Source: Leptospira sp. WS60.C2 (lineage in GTDB: Bacteria > Spirochaetota > Leptospiria > Leptospirales > Leptospiraceae). From it: a stretch of DNA of 64,000 bases. Below the pieces are notes generated by a model. That model ran no database searches and was not told the DNA's origin. It was given only the letters and a program-made list of their open reading frames with translations. Shown here piece by piece: positions 9,075-18,568 of this stretch (position 1 is its first letter; every line of letters begins with the position of its first letter). The stretch spans positions 186,001-250,000 of the forward strand of contig NZ_CP162133.1 of NCBI RefSeq assembly GCF_040833955.1. The letters are read 5' to 3'. Position numbers and translations under genes: made by a program.

Positions 9075-10790
9075 ATGAGTCACCATATTTCAGAACATCC
9101 ATCCTTACAACCTTTTGATATTTCCGAATACAAGGGCCTTCGAGGTAAGAATTTTTACGATATGGATCCTGCCTTGCAGAGAATGGTTCAGAGATATTCT
9201 GAATCCTATACTCCGGAACATAAAAGAGCCATGGTGGAACATATCCGAAAGTATGGCGAATTGGTCGGTGGAATTTTAGACGAACTCACGGAAGAGTGCC
9301 ATAAGGAGGGAAAATATGGCGAAGTCATCAAATATGATCGAACCGGAAAAAGAATCGATTTTGTAAAGTATTCAGAAGAACAAAAACTCTCCCGAAAAAT
9401 TTCGTATGACCATGGAGTGGTCAACTTAGACTTTCATCCAGAATGGAAATTTGATTTCACACATATCCATCGTTATGCGCTAACTTATTTAATGAATCTA
9501 AATGGGGAAGGTGGGGTAGCTTGTCCCCTAGCAATGACAGATGGTATCATCCTAGCTTTGAAAAAAATTGGAACAGAGGAACAAAAGAAAAAATACTTAC
9601 CACTTGTCGCAGGTAAAGGTAGCGCCTCTCATTTTATGGCCGGTCAGTATGTAACAGAACGAGTCGGGGGAAGTAATGTTTCTGCCAATCGCACCATTGC
9701 AAAAAAATTACCAAACGGCAAATGGGAGTTAACGGGTGAAAAATGGTTTTGTTCCAATCCAGGTGACCTTTGGGTGACCACTGCTAAAATTGAAGGAACA
9801 AACACAGTCGGTATGTTTTTAGTTCCCAGGATCAAAGAAAATGGGGAACTGAATGGGCATCATATTCTGCGTAAAAAAGACATCATCGGTTCTAGAGGGA
9901 AAATCACAGTCGAAATCATTTACGACCGTGTGGAAGCAGAAGAGTTTGGTCGCCCTGGTCACGGACTTGTCAATTTAATTCGTTATATTATCAAAACATC
10001 ACGCCTTCATGTTGGACTTGGTTCATGTGGAAATGCCAGACGATCCGTGATGGAAGCTTCCGAATATGCGAAATTTCGAACTGCGTATGGAAAAAAAATC
10101 TTAGAGTTTCCATCGTTTGTGAAAACTCTTGCTGAGATGCAAATTTTACAAACAACAAATTGTTTTCTTAATTTTCGATCCGTACACCTTGCTGAAAAAG
10201 AACATGGTGCCGCTGAAATCACAGTTCCACTTTTGAAATACAAATCTTCCTCTCAAGCAAGTTACATCACACAAAAAGCAATTCTTACGTTAGGTGGAAA
10301 CGGAATCATAGGAGATTTTTCACCTCTTCCTAGACTACACAATGATTCTATCATCAATGAAACATGGGAGGGAACGCATTTGATCATAACAGATCATTGT
10401 TTGCATGCGTTACAAAAACCGAAAGTGTATGAAGCATTTGGTTCGCTCCTTGATGAACTTACATCCGAAGCTGGAACTATTTCTGAATTACAATCGATAT
10501 ATGCACTCTTCCAAGAGAAACGAAAGGAATTAGAAAATATCCTGAAACAAGAATCAAAAGATTGGAAAGACATGAACCGAGTGTATATTGCTGATTTGAC
10601 CTATAATATTATGGCACTTGCAGAATGGATGGAACAGACTGTTTATGACCATAAAAAAAATGAACCAGTCAAACACCTCTACTTTGCAAAGGGTTTTGCA
10701 GAAATGGTTCGTGATGGTATGGAAGCACCTAGACAATTAGAAGGTGTGTTTTTTGATCCAAAGGCTCTTGAGACCTTTCTTTCCTTTTAA
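9075..10790 (+). CDS. acyl-CoA dehydrogenase family protein, AidB-like
   Basis: A 571-residue flavoprotein of the acyl-CoA dehydrogenase superfamily. The middle domain shows [17 protein letters not shown] and [14 protein letters not shown], which match the FAD-binding and beta-domain signatures (TExxGGSD and GxKWFxSA). The C-terminal domain has [26 protein letters not shown] and INETWEGTH, where the AidB/long-chain group places the family glutamate. The protein is larger than standard short-chain enzymes (~380), like AidB and FadE-type members with an extra C-terminal helical part (~450-571). The likely role is FAD-dependent dehydrogenation of a fatty acyl-CoA, with AidB-type DNA-damage roles as an alternative. 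It is followed after 2 bp by the AEC carrier gene. Confidence 0.85.
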   Translation: MSHHISEHPSLQPFDISEYKGLRGKNFYDMDPALQRMVQRYSESYTPEHKRAMVEHIRKYGELVGGILDELTEECHKEGKYGEVIKYDRTGKRIDFVKYSEEQKLSRKISYDHGVVNLDFHPEWKFDFTHIHRYALTYLMNLNGEGGVACPLAMTDGIILALKKIGTEEQKKKYLPLVAGKGSASHFMAGQYVTERVGGSNVSANRTIAKKLPNGKWELTGEKWFCSNPGDLWVTTAKIEGTNTVGMFLVPRIKENGELNGHHILRKKDIIGSRGKITVEIIYDRVEAEEFGRPGHGLVNLIRYIIKTSRLHVGLGSCGNARRSVMEASEYAKFRTAYGKKILEFPSFVKTLAEMQILQTTNCFLNFRSVHLAEKEHGAAEITVPLLKYKSSSQASYITQKAILTLGGNGIIGDFSPLPRLHNDSIINETWEGTHLIITDHCLHALQKPKVYEAFGSLLDELTSEAGTISELQSIYALFQEKRKELENILKQESKDWKDMNRVYIADLTYNIMALAEWMEQTVYDHKKNEPVKHLYFAKGFAEMVRDGMEAPRQLEGVFFDPKALETFLSF

Positions 10791-10792
10791 GA

Positions 10793-11701
10793 ATGGAAAA
10801 TTTTTTATTACTACTTATTTGTTTTGGACTTGGGTTAGTCTTTCGTAGACTCTCTCAATTTCCAGAAACTACTCCAAAGGTTTTAAATGGGTTTATCTTA
10901 TTTGTTTCCTTACCTTCTCTTGTTTTATATCACGTTCATGAACTGAAAATCAATGTTTCCGCTGTGATGCCAACTTCCATGCCTTGGTTGGTATTTGGTT
11001 TTGCGATGTTATTTTTCTTTAGTTTTTATAAGTTAAAACTGATGTCTTTTTCAACGACTGTCTGTTTGGTGCTAACAGCGGGACTCGGGAATACTTCTTT
11101 TGTTGGGTTTCCACTTTTGGAAGCCTATTTAGGTAAAGAGTCCCTTGGATATGGAATCTTGGCAGACCAATTGGGAACCTTTATGGTGCTAAGTTTTCCT
11201 GGAATTATTCTGGCTTCTATCGCAATGGATGGGAAGTGGCATTTTGCAACATTAGTTAAACGCGTTTTAGGATTTGCTCCCATTTATGCGCTTCTGATTT
11301 CCATTTTCACTAGGCAAGTTGAATATCCCAATGCATTGAAAATCGTATTATTACGGCTAGGTGATACACTAACGCCTCTTGCATTGGTCTCTGTGGGTTT
11401 TATGTTGGATTTAAGAACCATTGCAGGCCATGGGAAATATTTATTGTTAGGTCTTGGCTTTAAATTGATCCTTGCTCCCACTCTTGTTTATTTTGTTTAT
11501 TCACCAATCAAAGATGACTCATTACTCTTTCAAACCATTTTATTGGAATCGGCAATGGCGCCGATGGTAACATCCACCGTAATCACAATTGAAAAAAATA
11601 TTTCACCTCACTTAGCAAGCCTTATGCTAGGAATTGGAATTCCAATTTCCTTTTTCACAACATATGGTTTGAATTATTTAATCAAAGGAAACTTCATTTG
11701 A
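10793..11701 (+). CDS. AEC-family (auxin efflux carrier-like) permease
   Basis: A 302-residue membrane protein with about ten helices in two five-helix repeats. Motifs typical of the AEC family: an early LNGFILFVSLPSLVLYHV segment, the middle GLGNTSFVGFPLLEAYLG (conserved N-T-xF-xG-P), and in the second half LVSVGFMLDL and ESAMAPMVTSTVI. Family members export or import small organic anions (malate, malonate, auxin); the substrate here is unknown. It begins 2 bp after the dehydrogenase stop, and its own TGA overlaps the TTG start of the EamA gene, so the run from 9075 to 13070 is probably one operon. Confidence 0.8.
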   Translation: MENFLLLLICFGLGLVFRRLSQFPETTPKVLNGFILFVSLPSLVLYHVHELKINVSAVMPTSMPWLVFGFAMLFFFSFYKLKLMSFSTTVCLVLTAGLGNTSFVGFPLLEAYLGKESLGYGILADQLGTFMVLSFPGIILASIAMDGKWHFATLVKRVLGFAPIYALLISIFTRQVEYPNALKIVLLRLGDTLTPLALVSVGFMLDLRTIAGHGKYLLLGLGFKLILAPTLVYFVYSPIKDDSLLFQTILLESAMAPMVTSTVITIEKNISPHLASLMLGIGIPISFFTTYGLNYLIKGNFI

Positions 11702-12594
11702 ACGTAAAATTTGTATTACTCTTAATTCTTGCAATGGTTTCCTGGGGCATTTCATGGCCAATTGGTAAACTAATTGCCGGTATGGTTCCAATCTCTGTTC
11801 TCGTTTTTTGGAGATTTTTAGCTACATTTTTATCAGTTATTCCACTTTTGCTTGTTATGCGATTGCCGATCCGACTTAAAACTGGGAAGGATTATTGGAA
11901 TGTGTTAGTAGGCGGTATCATTTATACCCTGTATAACCAATTATTCTTTTTGGGTTTAAAAAACGGGTTACCTGGTGCCGGTGGAGTTTTGGTAACTACC
12001 TTAAACCCAATTGTCACTTTCTTTATTGTTTTCCTTGTTCAAAAAAAATCAATAAGCAAACGTCAAGTCATTGGACTCTTTTTTGGGTTTATAGGTGGAC
12101 TTGTGATCTTACAAGTTTGGAAGATTAGTGTAGATTATTTATTGTTATCAGGTAACTTGTTTTTTCTAATGTGTTCTTTTGTTTGGGCAATCCTTTCTTT
12201 AAATAGTCAAAAGACTGGAAAGTCAATGTCGCCAATCACATATAGTTTTTATGTGTATGGGATAGGATCGATTTTGGAGTTATTATTTTGTTGGAGTGAT
12301 CCAAGTTTTTGGAAGGTTTGGGAATTTGGCACATTCTTTTGGCTTTCGATTTTTTACTTAACTGTGATTTCCACTACCTTTGGAACAACTGTTTATTTTT
12401 ATGCGGCGACAAGACTGGGTTCTGATATTGCTAGTAGTTTTATTTTTATCGTACCTCTCTCAGCCTACCTGAGTAGCTTTTTGATTTTAGAGGAAGTGAT
12501 TCAGATACCAGTGATCGTTGGTGGTTGTTTGGCGATGTTAGCTGTTTATCTGATTAATTCCAAACAGAAAAAAAAGGAACAACTACCTACATGA
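11698..12594 (+). CDS. EamA/DMT-family transporter
   Basis: A 298-residue protein with ten predicted helices as two EamA repeats of the drug/metabolite transporter superfamily. The first repeat opens with MVSWGISWPIGKLIAGMVP and includes FWRFLATFL; the second contains SFVWAILSLNSQK, and the C-terminal end has FIFIVPLSAYLSSFLILEE, a common EamA ending. The TTG start at 11698 overlaps the TGA of the upstream gene (TTGA), with AAAGGAAAC as a ribosome site. The stop overlaps the next gene as ATGA. The substrate is unknown; DMT carriers export amino acids, nucleosides or drugs. Confidence 0.8.
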   Translation: MNVKFVLLLILAMVSWGISWPIGKLIAGMVPISVLVFWRFLATFLSVIPLLLVMRLPIRLKTGKDYWNVLVGGIIYTLYNQLFFLGLKNGLPGAGGVLVTTLNPIVTFFIVFLVQKKSISKRQVIGLFFGFIGGLVILQVWKISVDYLLLSGNLFFLMCSFVWAILSLNSQKTGKSMSPITYSFYVYGIGSILELLFCWSDPSFWKVWEFGTFFWLSIFYLTVISTTFGTTVYFYAATRLGSDIASSFIFIVPLSAYLSSFLILEEVIQIPVIVGGCLAMLAVYLINSKQKKKEQLPT

Positions 12595-13070
12595 AATCAA
12601 TTTCTTGGAAAAAACGACTTAAGATTTGGTTGTATAATTTTTATCCACCATACGTTGGAGCAGGTATTCGAATCAAAAATATCGCAAATGATTTATCATC
12701 CTTTCAAGTGGAGATGAAACTCAGGTTTTATAACAAAAACTATGTGGGTGTTCATTTTGGTGGATCTTTATATTCGATGTGTGATCCATTCTTTATGTTA
12801 ATTCTTTTGGAAACGTTGGGTTCGGATTATATTGTTTGGGATAAAGTTGGAACAATGACGTTTGTGAAACCTGGTAAAGGAAAAGTAACAGCTACATTTA
12901 TGATTCCAGACGAAGAAATCCAAAGAATTCGAAGCGAAGTCGACACCAAACGAAAGGGAGAATTTCATTTTACAACTCACGTTTTCGATGAATCCAATGA
13001 TGTGGTGGCCACACTAGACAAAATCATATACATTCGAAAAAGAGGGCGACTCCCCATCCAAAATGTTTGA
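12591..13070 (+). CDS. DUF4442 hotdog-fold protein, thioesterase-like
   Basis: A 159-residue protein matching DUF4442, a hotdog-fold family related to acyl-CoA thioesterases. Seen: YPPYVGAGIRIKNIANDLSSFQVEM at the first strands, NKNYVGVHFGGSLYSMCDPFFML at the hotdog helix (conserved N...GT/HFGGSL) and IVWDKVGTMTFVKPGKGKV. Many family members lack a proven activity; hydrolysis of an acyl thioester is the best guess. It is translationally coupled to the EamA gene (ATGA). Sitting behind an acyl-CoA dehydrogenase in the same transcript supports a role in acyl-CoA metabolism. Confidence 0.7.
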   Translation: MKSISWKKRLKIWLYNFYPPYVGAGIRIKNIANDLSSFQVEMKLRFYNKNYVGVHFGGSLYSMCDPFFMLILLETLGSDYIVWDKVGTMTFVKPGKGKVTATFMIPDEEIQRIRSEVDTKRKGEFHFTTHVFDESNDVVATLDKIIYIRKRGRLPIQNV

Positions 13071-13135
13071 TTGGAAAAACATTCAGAAGCTCACATTGGA
13101 TGATTCCCAACTTAGATTTCTATGAAAACTTGAAA

Positions 13136-13155
13136 GTGATTTCTATTGAAATCAC
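13136..13155. terminator. hairpin between convergent genes, possible bidirectional terminator
   Basis: A perfect 8-bp stem (GTGATTTC / GAAATCAC) with a TATT loop lies in the 97-bp gap between two convergent genes. There is no long T-run on the plus side and only TTTCAAGTTTTC on the minus side, so termination strength is uncertain. Confidence 0.45.
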
Positions 13156-13167
13156 GAATGACATACG

Positions 13168-15588
13168 TTAATATTTCTTATCTTCGTCTTCTGGAATCAT
13201 GTTTGCGTAATATTGCAACAACGCATCATTTTTGGAATGCACCATTCGGTTGGCTTCTTCTATCATTTTGCGTTTTTCTAAGATCTTTTTACCTCTTTCC
13301 CAAATTTCTTCAGGATCGCGTGTAAGGTAATTTCCTTCATGTCTTGAAATAAAATCTTCGACTAACATCGTACTTTGTGAAACTTCGATTGAATAATCGT
13401 TTTCGACTAAAATTTTGGCAACGATTTGGTTTGGTAAAATTTTATGAAATTGTTTCCAACCTTTGGTGATACGATAACTCAATTCAATGGTTGGGTCTTC
13501 AGTGTGAGCATACTCGGAGATAGGAATCGGATCACAAAATTCTACATAAACATTGGATCGTTTTGCGAGAAATCCCGCCATTCCAAGTTCTTCTGGCATA
13601 TCACAAAATTGATTGTCTTCAGGTACTGTCTCATAAGAAACAGAAATGGGTACAATGACAATTTCTGTTCCCGAACTTCGGAATGCATTGACGGCGGTTG
13701 TCAAAAGTCCTGTTTTTACTGGAACAATCCCACCTGTTCTTGATCTCGTTCCTTCTGGATACACAAGCGATGGAATTCCTTGTTCAAGCATCACTTGAGA
13801 ATAGAGAGTCAAACATTCTAGGTACAAACTGTTCCTTGTTCTTTCCCTGTCCACGGCATAAGCTCCCAATGACTTTAACATCCACTCCCAAAAAGGATTC
13901 GACATTAAGTTAATACCAGCCGCATAACGCGGAACAGGCAATCCTAGATGGAATAATGAATATGCCACTTCCACAGAATCAAGATGAGATCTGTGTGTTG
14001 GTGCATAGAGTAAATTGTACTTAGATGATAAAGCTTTGACTACTTCTGTTTTTCCCCCAATGTGAGGGATCATGGACCCTTTTAAGAATCCACCAGAAAA
14101 TAATCGTATAGGTGCTACAAAACGGAGAATCGATTCACGTACAGTAGGACTGTAATTGTCAGCGATTTCATTTACATAAAAACGGACTAATTCTTTAATC
14201 AGTGTAAGTTCTTCATCTTTTTGGCTATTGTGAAATCTTTGCCAAATTTCAATTTCAGATTCAAACTTAACTTCTTCGAGTTTTTGTTTTTTTCGTTTTG
14301 CTTTTGTTAATCTTTTTTGAGTAGATTCAATGATGGCCGTAGATTGTTTTTTGACTCGGTTAATCGTGCCAGGAACATTACTAATTTGTTTTAAGATTCG
14401 ATCTACCAGTAAGTTTTGAAAATCAATTCCAGAAGTTAGATTCAATCCAACTTTCTTTTGTACCACTAAAGGAATATTTTTTGCTTCCGTTTTTTTGCCA
14501 CAGATCAGGTCAATCAATGCGCCTGGTGGTTGTTTCCTAGTGAGTACATCAAAAAGAGTTCTATGTAAGGTGAATGGGAGTCTGATTTCATTTGCTAACT
14601 CAATGAGAATGCTAAGCGCATACGTTCCTTCTACATTGTCATGCCACTTCGTGGATTCTCTTTCGATAAAGGACCTTGGAGCAAAAAAGATTTCGATCCG
14701 ATCCTTCATGCTTAACTTTTCCCCACCTGACAATAGTTCTCCGACAATCTTCTGGCCGAATCCTCTATTGCGACTTTTATTACTGGTGGCCGTTGTGATA
14801 AAATCAGCAAGGCCAGACCTTCCCATCACTGAGTCTGGTCGTGCCCCATATCGCATGGCAAGATCTCTTACTTCTTGGAACCCAACCGATAAAATTTCTC
14901 CGAGTAAATTGGCACCATAACGTGGGAGTAAGGAGATAATTCCACTCGCAATTGCCATTGGGTTTTTGGCAACACCCACAATTTCCATTCCAATCACATC
15001 ATCAGTGATGGAAGTATTGATAAAATGCGAAGAATAAATATCTGATAAATATTCTGCCGTTGTTTTTTCCGTGGAACCAATATTGAAAAAACTAAACTTT
15101 TCTTCCAGGATTTCGCCCAAAAGGGAAGGACCATTGACAACAGCCACAGAAGCATGATTAAAATTTCGTTCGTTTAAATAATTTTGAAGGTATTGGGAGT
15201 ATGTAATGAATCCTGTTTTTTTACGATTTTTTGAATCTAAGATTCCTTTTGTTAGGAAGGAAAAAACATAACTATTAAACGGTTCCAATACTTCAATTAG
15301 GCTGTGGACACTATCCAAAAAAGAACGGGAAGGAACCGCCACATGAAATGTCCAATCATCCCGTCCGAAAGAATCCAAACTGGAAACAATTTCAATGTGG
15401 TCAGGCAGTTCAATTGTTTTTCCCATAATCTCTGTTTGGCGACGTTTCTTGAGGAGCTCAACAAATTCTTTGTCCGGAATCCATAAAGTAACAGAATCAT
15501 ACTTTTCTGCTAGCATGGAAGCGATAATGATACCCATTGGGCCACTACCCAAAACTGCTTGTTTTAAGTCGTTATAGGTTATTTGCAT
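13168..15588 (-). CDS. fused NAD(P)-glycerol-3-phosphate dehydrogenase / glycerolipid acyltransferase
   Basis: An 806-residue two-domain protein. Residues ~1-360 are GpsA-like: dinucleotide loop VLGSGPMG, active-site lysine region GVAKNPMAIASG, GLADFITTAT and the SRNRGFGQ signature, then VEGTYAL. Residues ~400-440 are a basic, probably coiled-coil linker. Residues ~470-740 are a PlsB/PlsC-type acyltransferase: block I HRSHLDS, block III YPEGTRSRTGG, block IV VPISVSYE; the RSRTG and VSYE forms look more PlsB- than PlsC-like. Predicted chemistry is DHAP to sn-glycerol-3-phosphate, then 1-acylation to lysophosphatidate, at the membrane. Both catalytic sets look intact. The gene is alone on its strand, divergent from the DASS carrier. 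Confidence 0.85.
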   Translation of the reverse strand: MQITYNDLKQAVLGSGPMGIIIASMLAEKYDSVTLWIPDKEFVELLKKRRQTEIMGKTIELPDHIEIVSSLDSFGRDDWTFHVAVPSRSFLDSVHSLIEVLEPFNSYVFSFLTKGILDSKNRKKTGFITYSQYLQNYLNERNFNHASVAVVNGPSLLGEILEEKFSFFNIGSTEKTTAEYLSDIYSSHFINTSITDDVIGMEIVGVAKNPMAIASGIISLLPRYGANLLGEILSVGFQEVRDLAMRYGARPDSVMGRSGLADFITTATSNKSRNRGFGQKIVGELLSGGEKLSMKDRIEIFFAPRSFIERESTKWHDNVEGTYALSILIELANEIRLPFTLHRTLFDVLTRKQPPGALIDLICGKKTEAKNIPLVVQKKVGLNLTSGIDFQNLLVDRILKQISNVPGTINRVKKQSTAIIESTQKRLTKAKRKKQKLEEVKFESEIEIWQRFHNSQKDEELTLIKELVRFYVNEIADNYSPTVRESILRFVAPIRLFSGGFLKGSMIPHIGGKTEVVKALSSKYNLLYAPTHRSHLDSVEVAYSLFHLGLPVPRYAAGINLMSNPFWEWMLKSLGAYAVDRERTRNSLYLECLTLYSQVMLEQGIPSLVYPEGTRSRTGGIVPVKTGLLTTAVNAFRSSGTEIVIVPISVSYETVPEDNQFCDMPEELGMAGFLAKRSNVYVEFCDPIPISEYAHTEDPTIELSYRITKGWKQFHKILPNQIVAKILVENDYSIEVSQSTMLVEDFISRHEGNYLTRDPEEIWERGKKILEKRKMIEEANRMVHSKNDALLQYYANMIPEDEDKKY

Positions 15589-15648
15589 AAAAAATTAACA
15601 TTCAGAAATTTATGGAAAGTCTCATTGTATTTGTTTGCTTGAAACGAA

Positions 15649-17082
15649 TTGAGTCTATCGAAAAAGTATCAGGTGAGTGGAAATCGTCAAGTCACAATGA
15701 TTCGAGCAGGCATTCTATTTTCGATCCTTTCCGTTTTTCCTGCCATCTTTGGGTGGTACCAAGATTGGCTTGGGCTTACCCCTGCACAGGAGATCAATTT
15801 AGCCATTGCCCTCGTCGTTTCCTTTCTGTGGGTCACTGAACTCATCCCTTTGTATGTCACTGGATTTTTGGTTCTTTTTTTGGAACTGATCTGGCTCATT
15901 CCTGGTTGGGGACCAGGAGCTCCAAAAACGATTGTTTTCTTATCCTGTTATTTTTCTGAGACCATCTTACTATTCTTAGGTGGATTTGTGATTTCGAGTG
16001 CCATTAGTTCCTATGGATTGGATGCCGCCATTGCTCGCTTTGTGATCAAAAATACGAATGGTTCAGCATTTTTACTGGTTCTTTCCTTAGGTTTTGCTAC
16101 TGCCTTTTTGTCCTGCTTCATGAACAATACAGCCACTGCAGCGATGATGCTTGGGCTTGTATCTTCAATGATGAAATCACTAGACGAAACGAGTCCTCTT
16201 CGTAAATCCATTTTGTTTATGGTTCCCTTCTCTGCCAATTTGGGTGGGATCGGAACACCAGTTGGAACTCTTCCCAATGTAATCGGTATTGCCTATTTAC
16301 AAGAAAAAGGATTTCAAATTGGATTCTTAGATTGGATGGCATTTGTCACACCTGTCTTTGTATTCTCGGTATTTGCTCTTTCTGGAATTTTGTACATAGT
16401 GTACTTAAGAATGGAAAAATCCATCCAATCAATTCGATTCATCCAAATGCAAGAAGAAGATATCAGTATTTCTTCGCCCAAAAGAAAACTTTCCATTCTT
16501 GTGATAGGAATCACAATTTTTGGTTGGATCACTTCCGATTGGCACGGTGTTTCCAATGGCACGGTTGCTTTGTTTCCTGTGATCGTATTTTTTGGATCCT
16601 CACTTTTGGATCTGAAAGAATTTCGAAATTTATCCTGGGATGTCCTAATCCTCATGGGAGGAGGGATTGCTCTCGGTAAGGCATTTGAAGAAACAGGCCT
16701 TGCAAAACATTTTGTCGGCATGTTTATGTTAGGTGAATCTAGCCAATTTGGGTTATTTTTATTCTTTTCGATTCTCTCTCTTTTACTTTCTTGTTTCTTA
16801 AGTAATACAAGTGTCGCCAATTTAATTTTACCAATCACAATGGGTCTGCCAAGTGATCTCATTTTACCAGCCGCCATTGGAGCAACGATTGGTGCTTCTC
16901 TTGCGATGCCTCTTCCTGTTTCCACTCCACCCAATGCTTTGGCTTTTAGTTATGGTGGTATACGAAGTTTTGAAATGGTCAAAATCGGAGGATCCATCTC
17001 GATTGTGGCTTGGACGCTTTTTGTGATTGTTGGTGGATTGATTTTGAATCAATTGCAGATTGTCGATTTTTCCAACTTTTAA
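15649..17082 (+). CDS. DASS/SLC13-family anion symporter
   Basis: A 477-residue carrier with 11-12 helices. Both SNT-type substrate/sodium motifs are present (CFMNNTATAAMM at ~165 and CFLSNTSVANLI at ~390), each followed by a proline-glycine loop (GGIGTPVGTLPN; LPVSTPPNALAFSYG). This is the divalent anion:Na+ symporter family, which moves C4-dicarboxylates, citrate, phosphate or sulfate; the substrate is not predictable by eye. The start is uncertain: TTG 15649 is the longest, GTG 15673 and ATG 15697 are alternatives, and none has a strong ribosome site. ATG 15697 would place the first helix right at the N-terminus. Confidence 0.85.
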   Translation: MSLSKKYQVSGNRQVTMIRAGILFSILSVFPAIFGWYQDWLGLTPAQEINLAIALVVSFLWVTELIPLYVTGFLVLFLELIWLIPGWGPGAPKTIVFLSCYFSETILLFLGGFVISSAISSYGLDAAIARFVIKNTNGSAFLLVLSLGFATAFLSCFMNNTATAAMMLGLVSSMMKSLDETSPLRKSILFMVPFSANLGGIGTPVGTLPNVIGIAYLQEKGFQIGFLDWMAFVTPVFVFSVFALSGILYIVYLRMEKSIQSIRFIQMQEEDISISSPKRKLSILVIGITIFGWITSDWHGVSNGTVALFPVIVFFGSSLLDLKEFRNLSWDVLILMGGGIALGKAFEETGLAKHFVGMFMLGESSQFGLFLFFSILSLLLSCFLSNTSVANLILPITMGLPSDLILPAAIGATIGASLAMPLPVSTPPNALAFSYGGIRSFEMVKIGGSISIVAWTLFVIVGGLILNQLQIVDFSNF

Positions 17083-17130
17083 AAAAAAGACTTTTCCTTC
17101 GGATCCTTTCCGATAGATTTTTTACGGATT

Positions 17131-17703
17131 ATGACTCAGTTTCGAATTACCTCGGTTTTTTTCTTATGTTCCTTTTTTTTGCTTTCATCCTGTTATAATT
17201 ATATGAGTGAAGATGTTCCCATCATCACCCGACCTGAGTTTAAACAACAAATCCCTCTTCTAACGATCAAAGTTTCTACCCCTGAAAACGATAAAAACAA
17301 AAGGGAAATCACAGCACTTTATGCTCAGTATTTAACAGAGACTGGTTATTTTGGACGTGTATTGTCTGATGGTGTGCGAGCCAACCATCACATTGATCTT
17401 TATACCAGTGAAGTCAACGAATACGAACACTTTTGGGTTTCTTCCATTTCTACTCTTTTTATGATTGGCACGGCAGGATTGTTGCCTTCCATTTATTCGA
17501 AAGAAAGAGTGTTACATGCTGACTTTTATTTGGACGATCGACTCGTTGGTCGAGAAAAATACAGACAAAAACATTCTACTTTGTTTGGCATTCCGTTTAT
17601 ATTCATTTGGGAAACTGGAATCAAAGAAGCAAAAACCATCCAATACAACAAAGAAAGAAATCTAATTCATAATGTTGTACAAGATTATAACCGTTATCTA
17701 TAG
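17131..17703 (+). CDS. putative lipoprotein of unknown function
   Basis: A 190-residue protein with a lipoprotein signal (FFLCSFFLLSSC, Cys at ~21). The mature part is mixed alpha/beta and has a mid hydrophobic segment SISTLFMIGTAGLLPSIYS and the repeated-looking VLHADFYLDDRLVGREKY; I recognise no enzyme motif. The form (N-terminal anchored, a short hydrophobic Gly-rich middle, a strand pair with a final YNKERNLIHNVVQDYNRYL) recalls small envelope lipoproteins of unknown role. It is followed after 8 bp by the CAP-domain lipoprotein, with GGAG before that ATG, so the two are probably co-expressed. Confidence 0.65.
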   Translation: MTQFRITSVFFLCSFFLLSSCYNYMSEDVPIITRPEFKQQIPLLTIKVSTPENDKNKREITALYAQYLTETGYFGRVLSDGVRANHHIDLYTSEVNEYEHFWVSSISTLFMIGTAGLLPSIYSKERVLHADFYLDDRLVGREKYRQKHSTLFGIPFIFIWETGIKEAKTIQYNKERNLIHNVVQDYNRYL

Positions 17704-17711
17704 GAGAAAAC

Positions 17712-18563
17712 ATGAAGTTACAAATGAATCCGAGATTTTTTCAAAATTCTAAAGCCGACAGGCCTTCTTTTATTGGGTTAGGTTTAATTACACTTTTGTC
17801 CTTTACTTTGTGTAAAACTCCGGAGGTTAAAAAGGCGCCAGTAGTGGTAGTGGAACCTAAAAAAGTGGAAGAGGTTGTTCCAAAACAAAACCCTAACTTA
17901 GCTTTTTTGGAAAGCATTGAAGACGGAAGGGAACTTCCTGATTCTGATAAATGGAAAGTGGAACAATATGATTCTTTTAATGAAGAGTCATTTTTAACAT
18001 ATGCACCTGCAAATGCTACTATCGACTTTGAAAAGGTCGATTATCCTTTGTTAAATGCAGCAATTTTTTATGTAACCTCCAAAGAAAGAAAAGAGCTTGG
18101 ATTAAGACCTTTTAAATATTCAGAAAAATGTGAACAAGCTGCATTCGGGCATGCTCAAGATATGGTGACCTATGATTTTTATTCCCATACAAGTACGGTT
18201 AATGGAAAAGAAACGTTGAGAGATCGTTTGGATTTGGTCGGGATGTCCGACACTTATTCGGCTGAAAATTTGATCAATACATTTGGAATCCAATACCAAA
18301 GTGGAAGACCTGTTTTCACTCCCGTACAGAATGGAGGTCCATTTTTCAGTTATACAAAAGCCGGATCGCCGATTCCCAATCATACTTACTTAAGTTTAGC
18401 TAAAGCAGTTGTTGAAGTTTGGTTTAACTCACCTGGACACAGAAAAAATATTTTAAACCCAGAATTTAATTATATGGGAGCCGGTGCTTATTTCTATAAG
18501 GATCAAAAATTCTATGGAATCGACAAGGTAAAAGCGGTGCAAGTATTCACGGGCAAACCGTAA
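17712..18563 (+). CDS. CAP-domain (SCP/PR1-like) lipoprotein
   Basis: A 283-residue protein with a long basic N-terminus, a hydrophobic segment ending LLSFTLC (lipobox, Cys ~36), a Pro/Val/Lys-rich linker (~40-65) and a CAP domain (~115-280). CAP signatures seen: ERKELGLRPFKYSEKCEQAAFGHAQDM (first helix with conserved His), YDFYSHTS, SAENLI (catalytic-site-like Glu) and VWFNSPGHRKNILNPEFNYMGAG, the classic W-x-x-SPGHRxN-I-L signature. Bacterial CAP proteins are secreted and their function is usually unknown. The CAP cleft His and Glu residues appear present. Confidence 0.85.
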   Translation: MKLQMNPRFFQNSKADRPSFIGLGLITLLSFTLCKTPEVKKAPVVVVEPKKVEEVVPKQNPNLAFLESIEDGRELPDSDKWKVEQYDSFNEESFLTYAPANATIDFEKVDYPLLNAAIFYVTSKERKELGLRPFKYSEKCEQAAFGHAQDMVTYDFYSHTSTVNGKETLRDRLDLVGMSDTYSAENLINTFGIQYQSGRPVFTPVQNGGPFFSYTKAGSPIPNHTYLSLAKAVVEVWFNSPGHRKNILNPEFNYMGAGAYFYKDQKFYGIDKVKAVQVFTGKP

Positions 18564-18568
18564 AGGGG

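Noticed and set aside
16314..16934. A 206-codon minus-strand frame inside the DASS carrier
   Set aside because: Antisense to a well-supported membrane protein; basic and Lys/Arg rich as expected for a shadow; no family resemblance.
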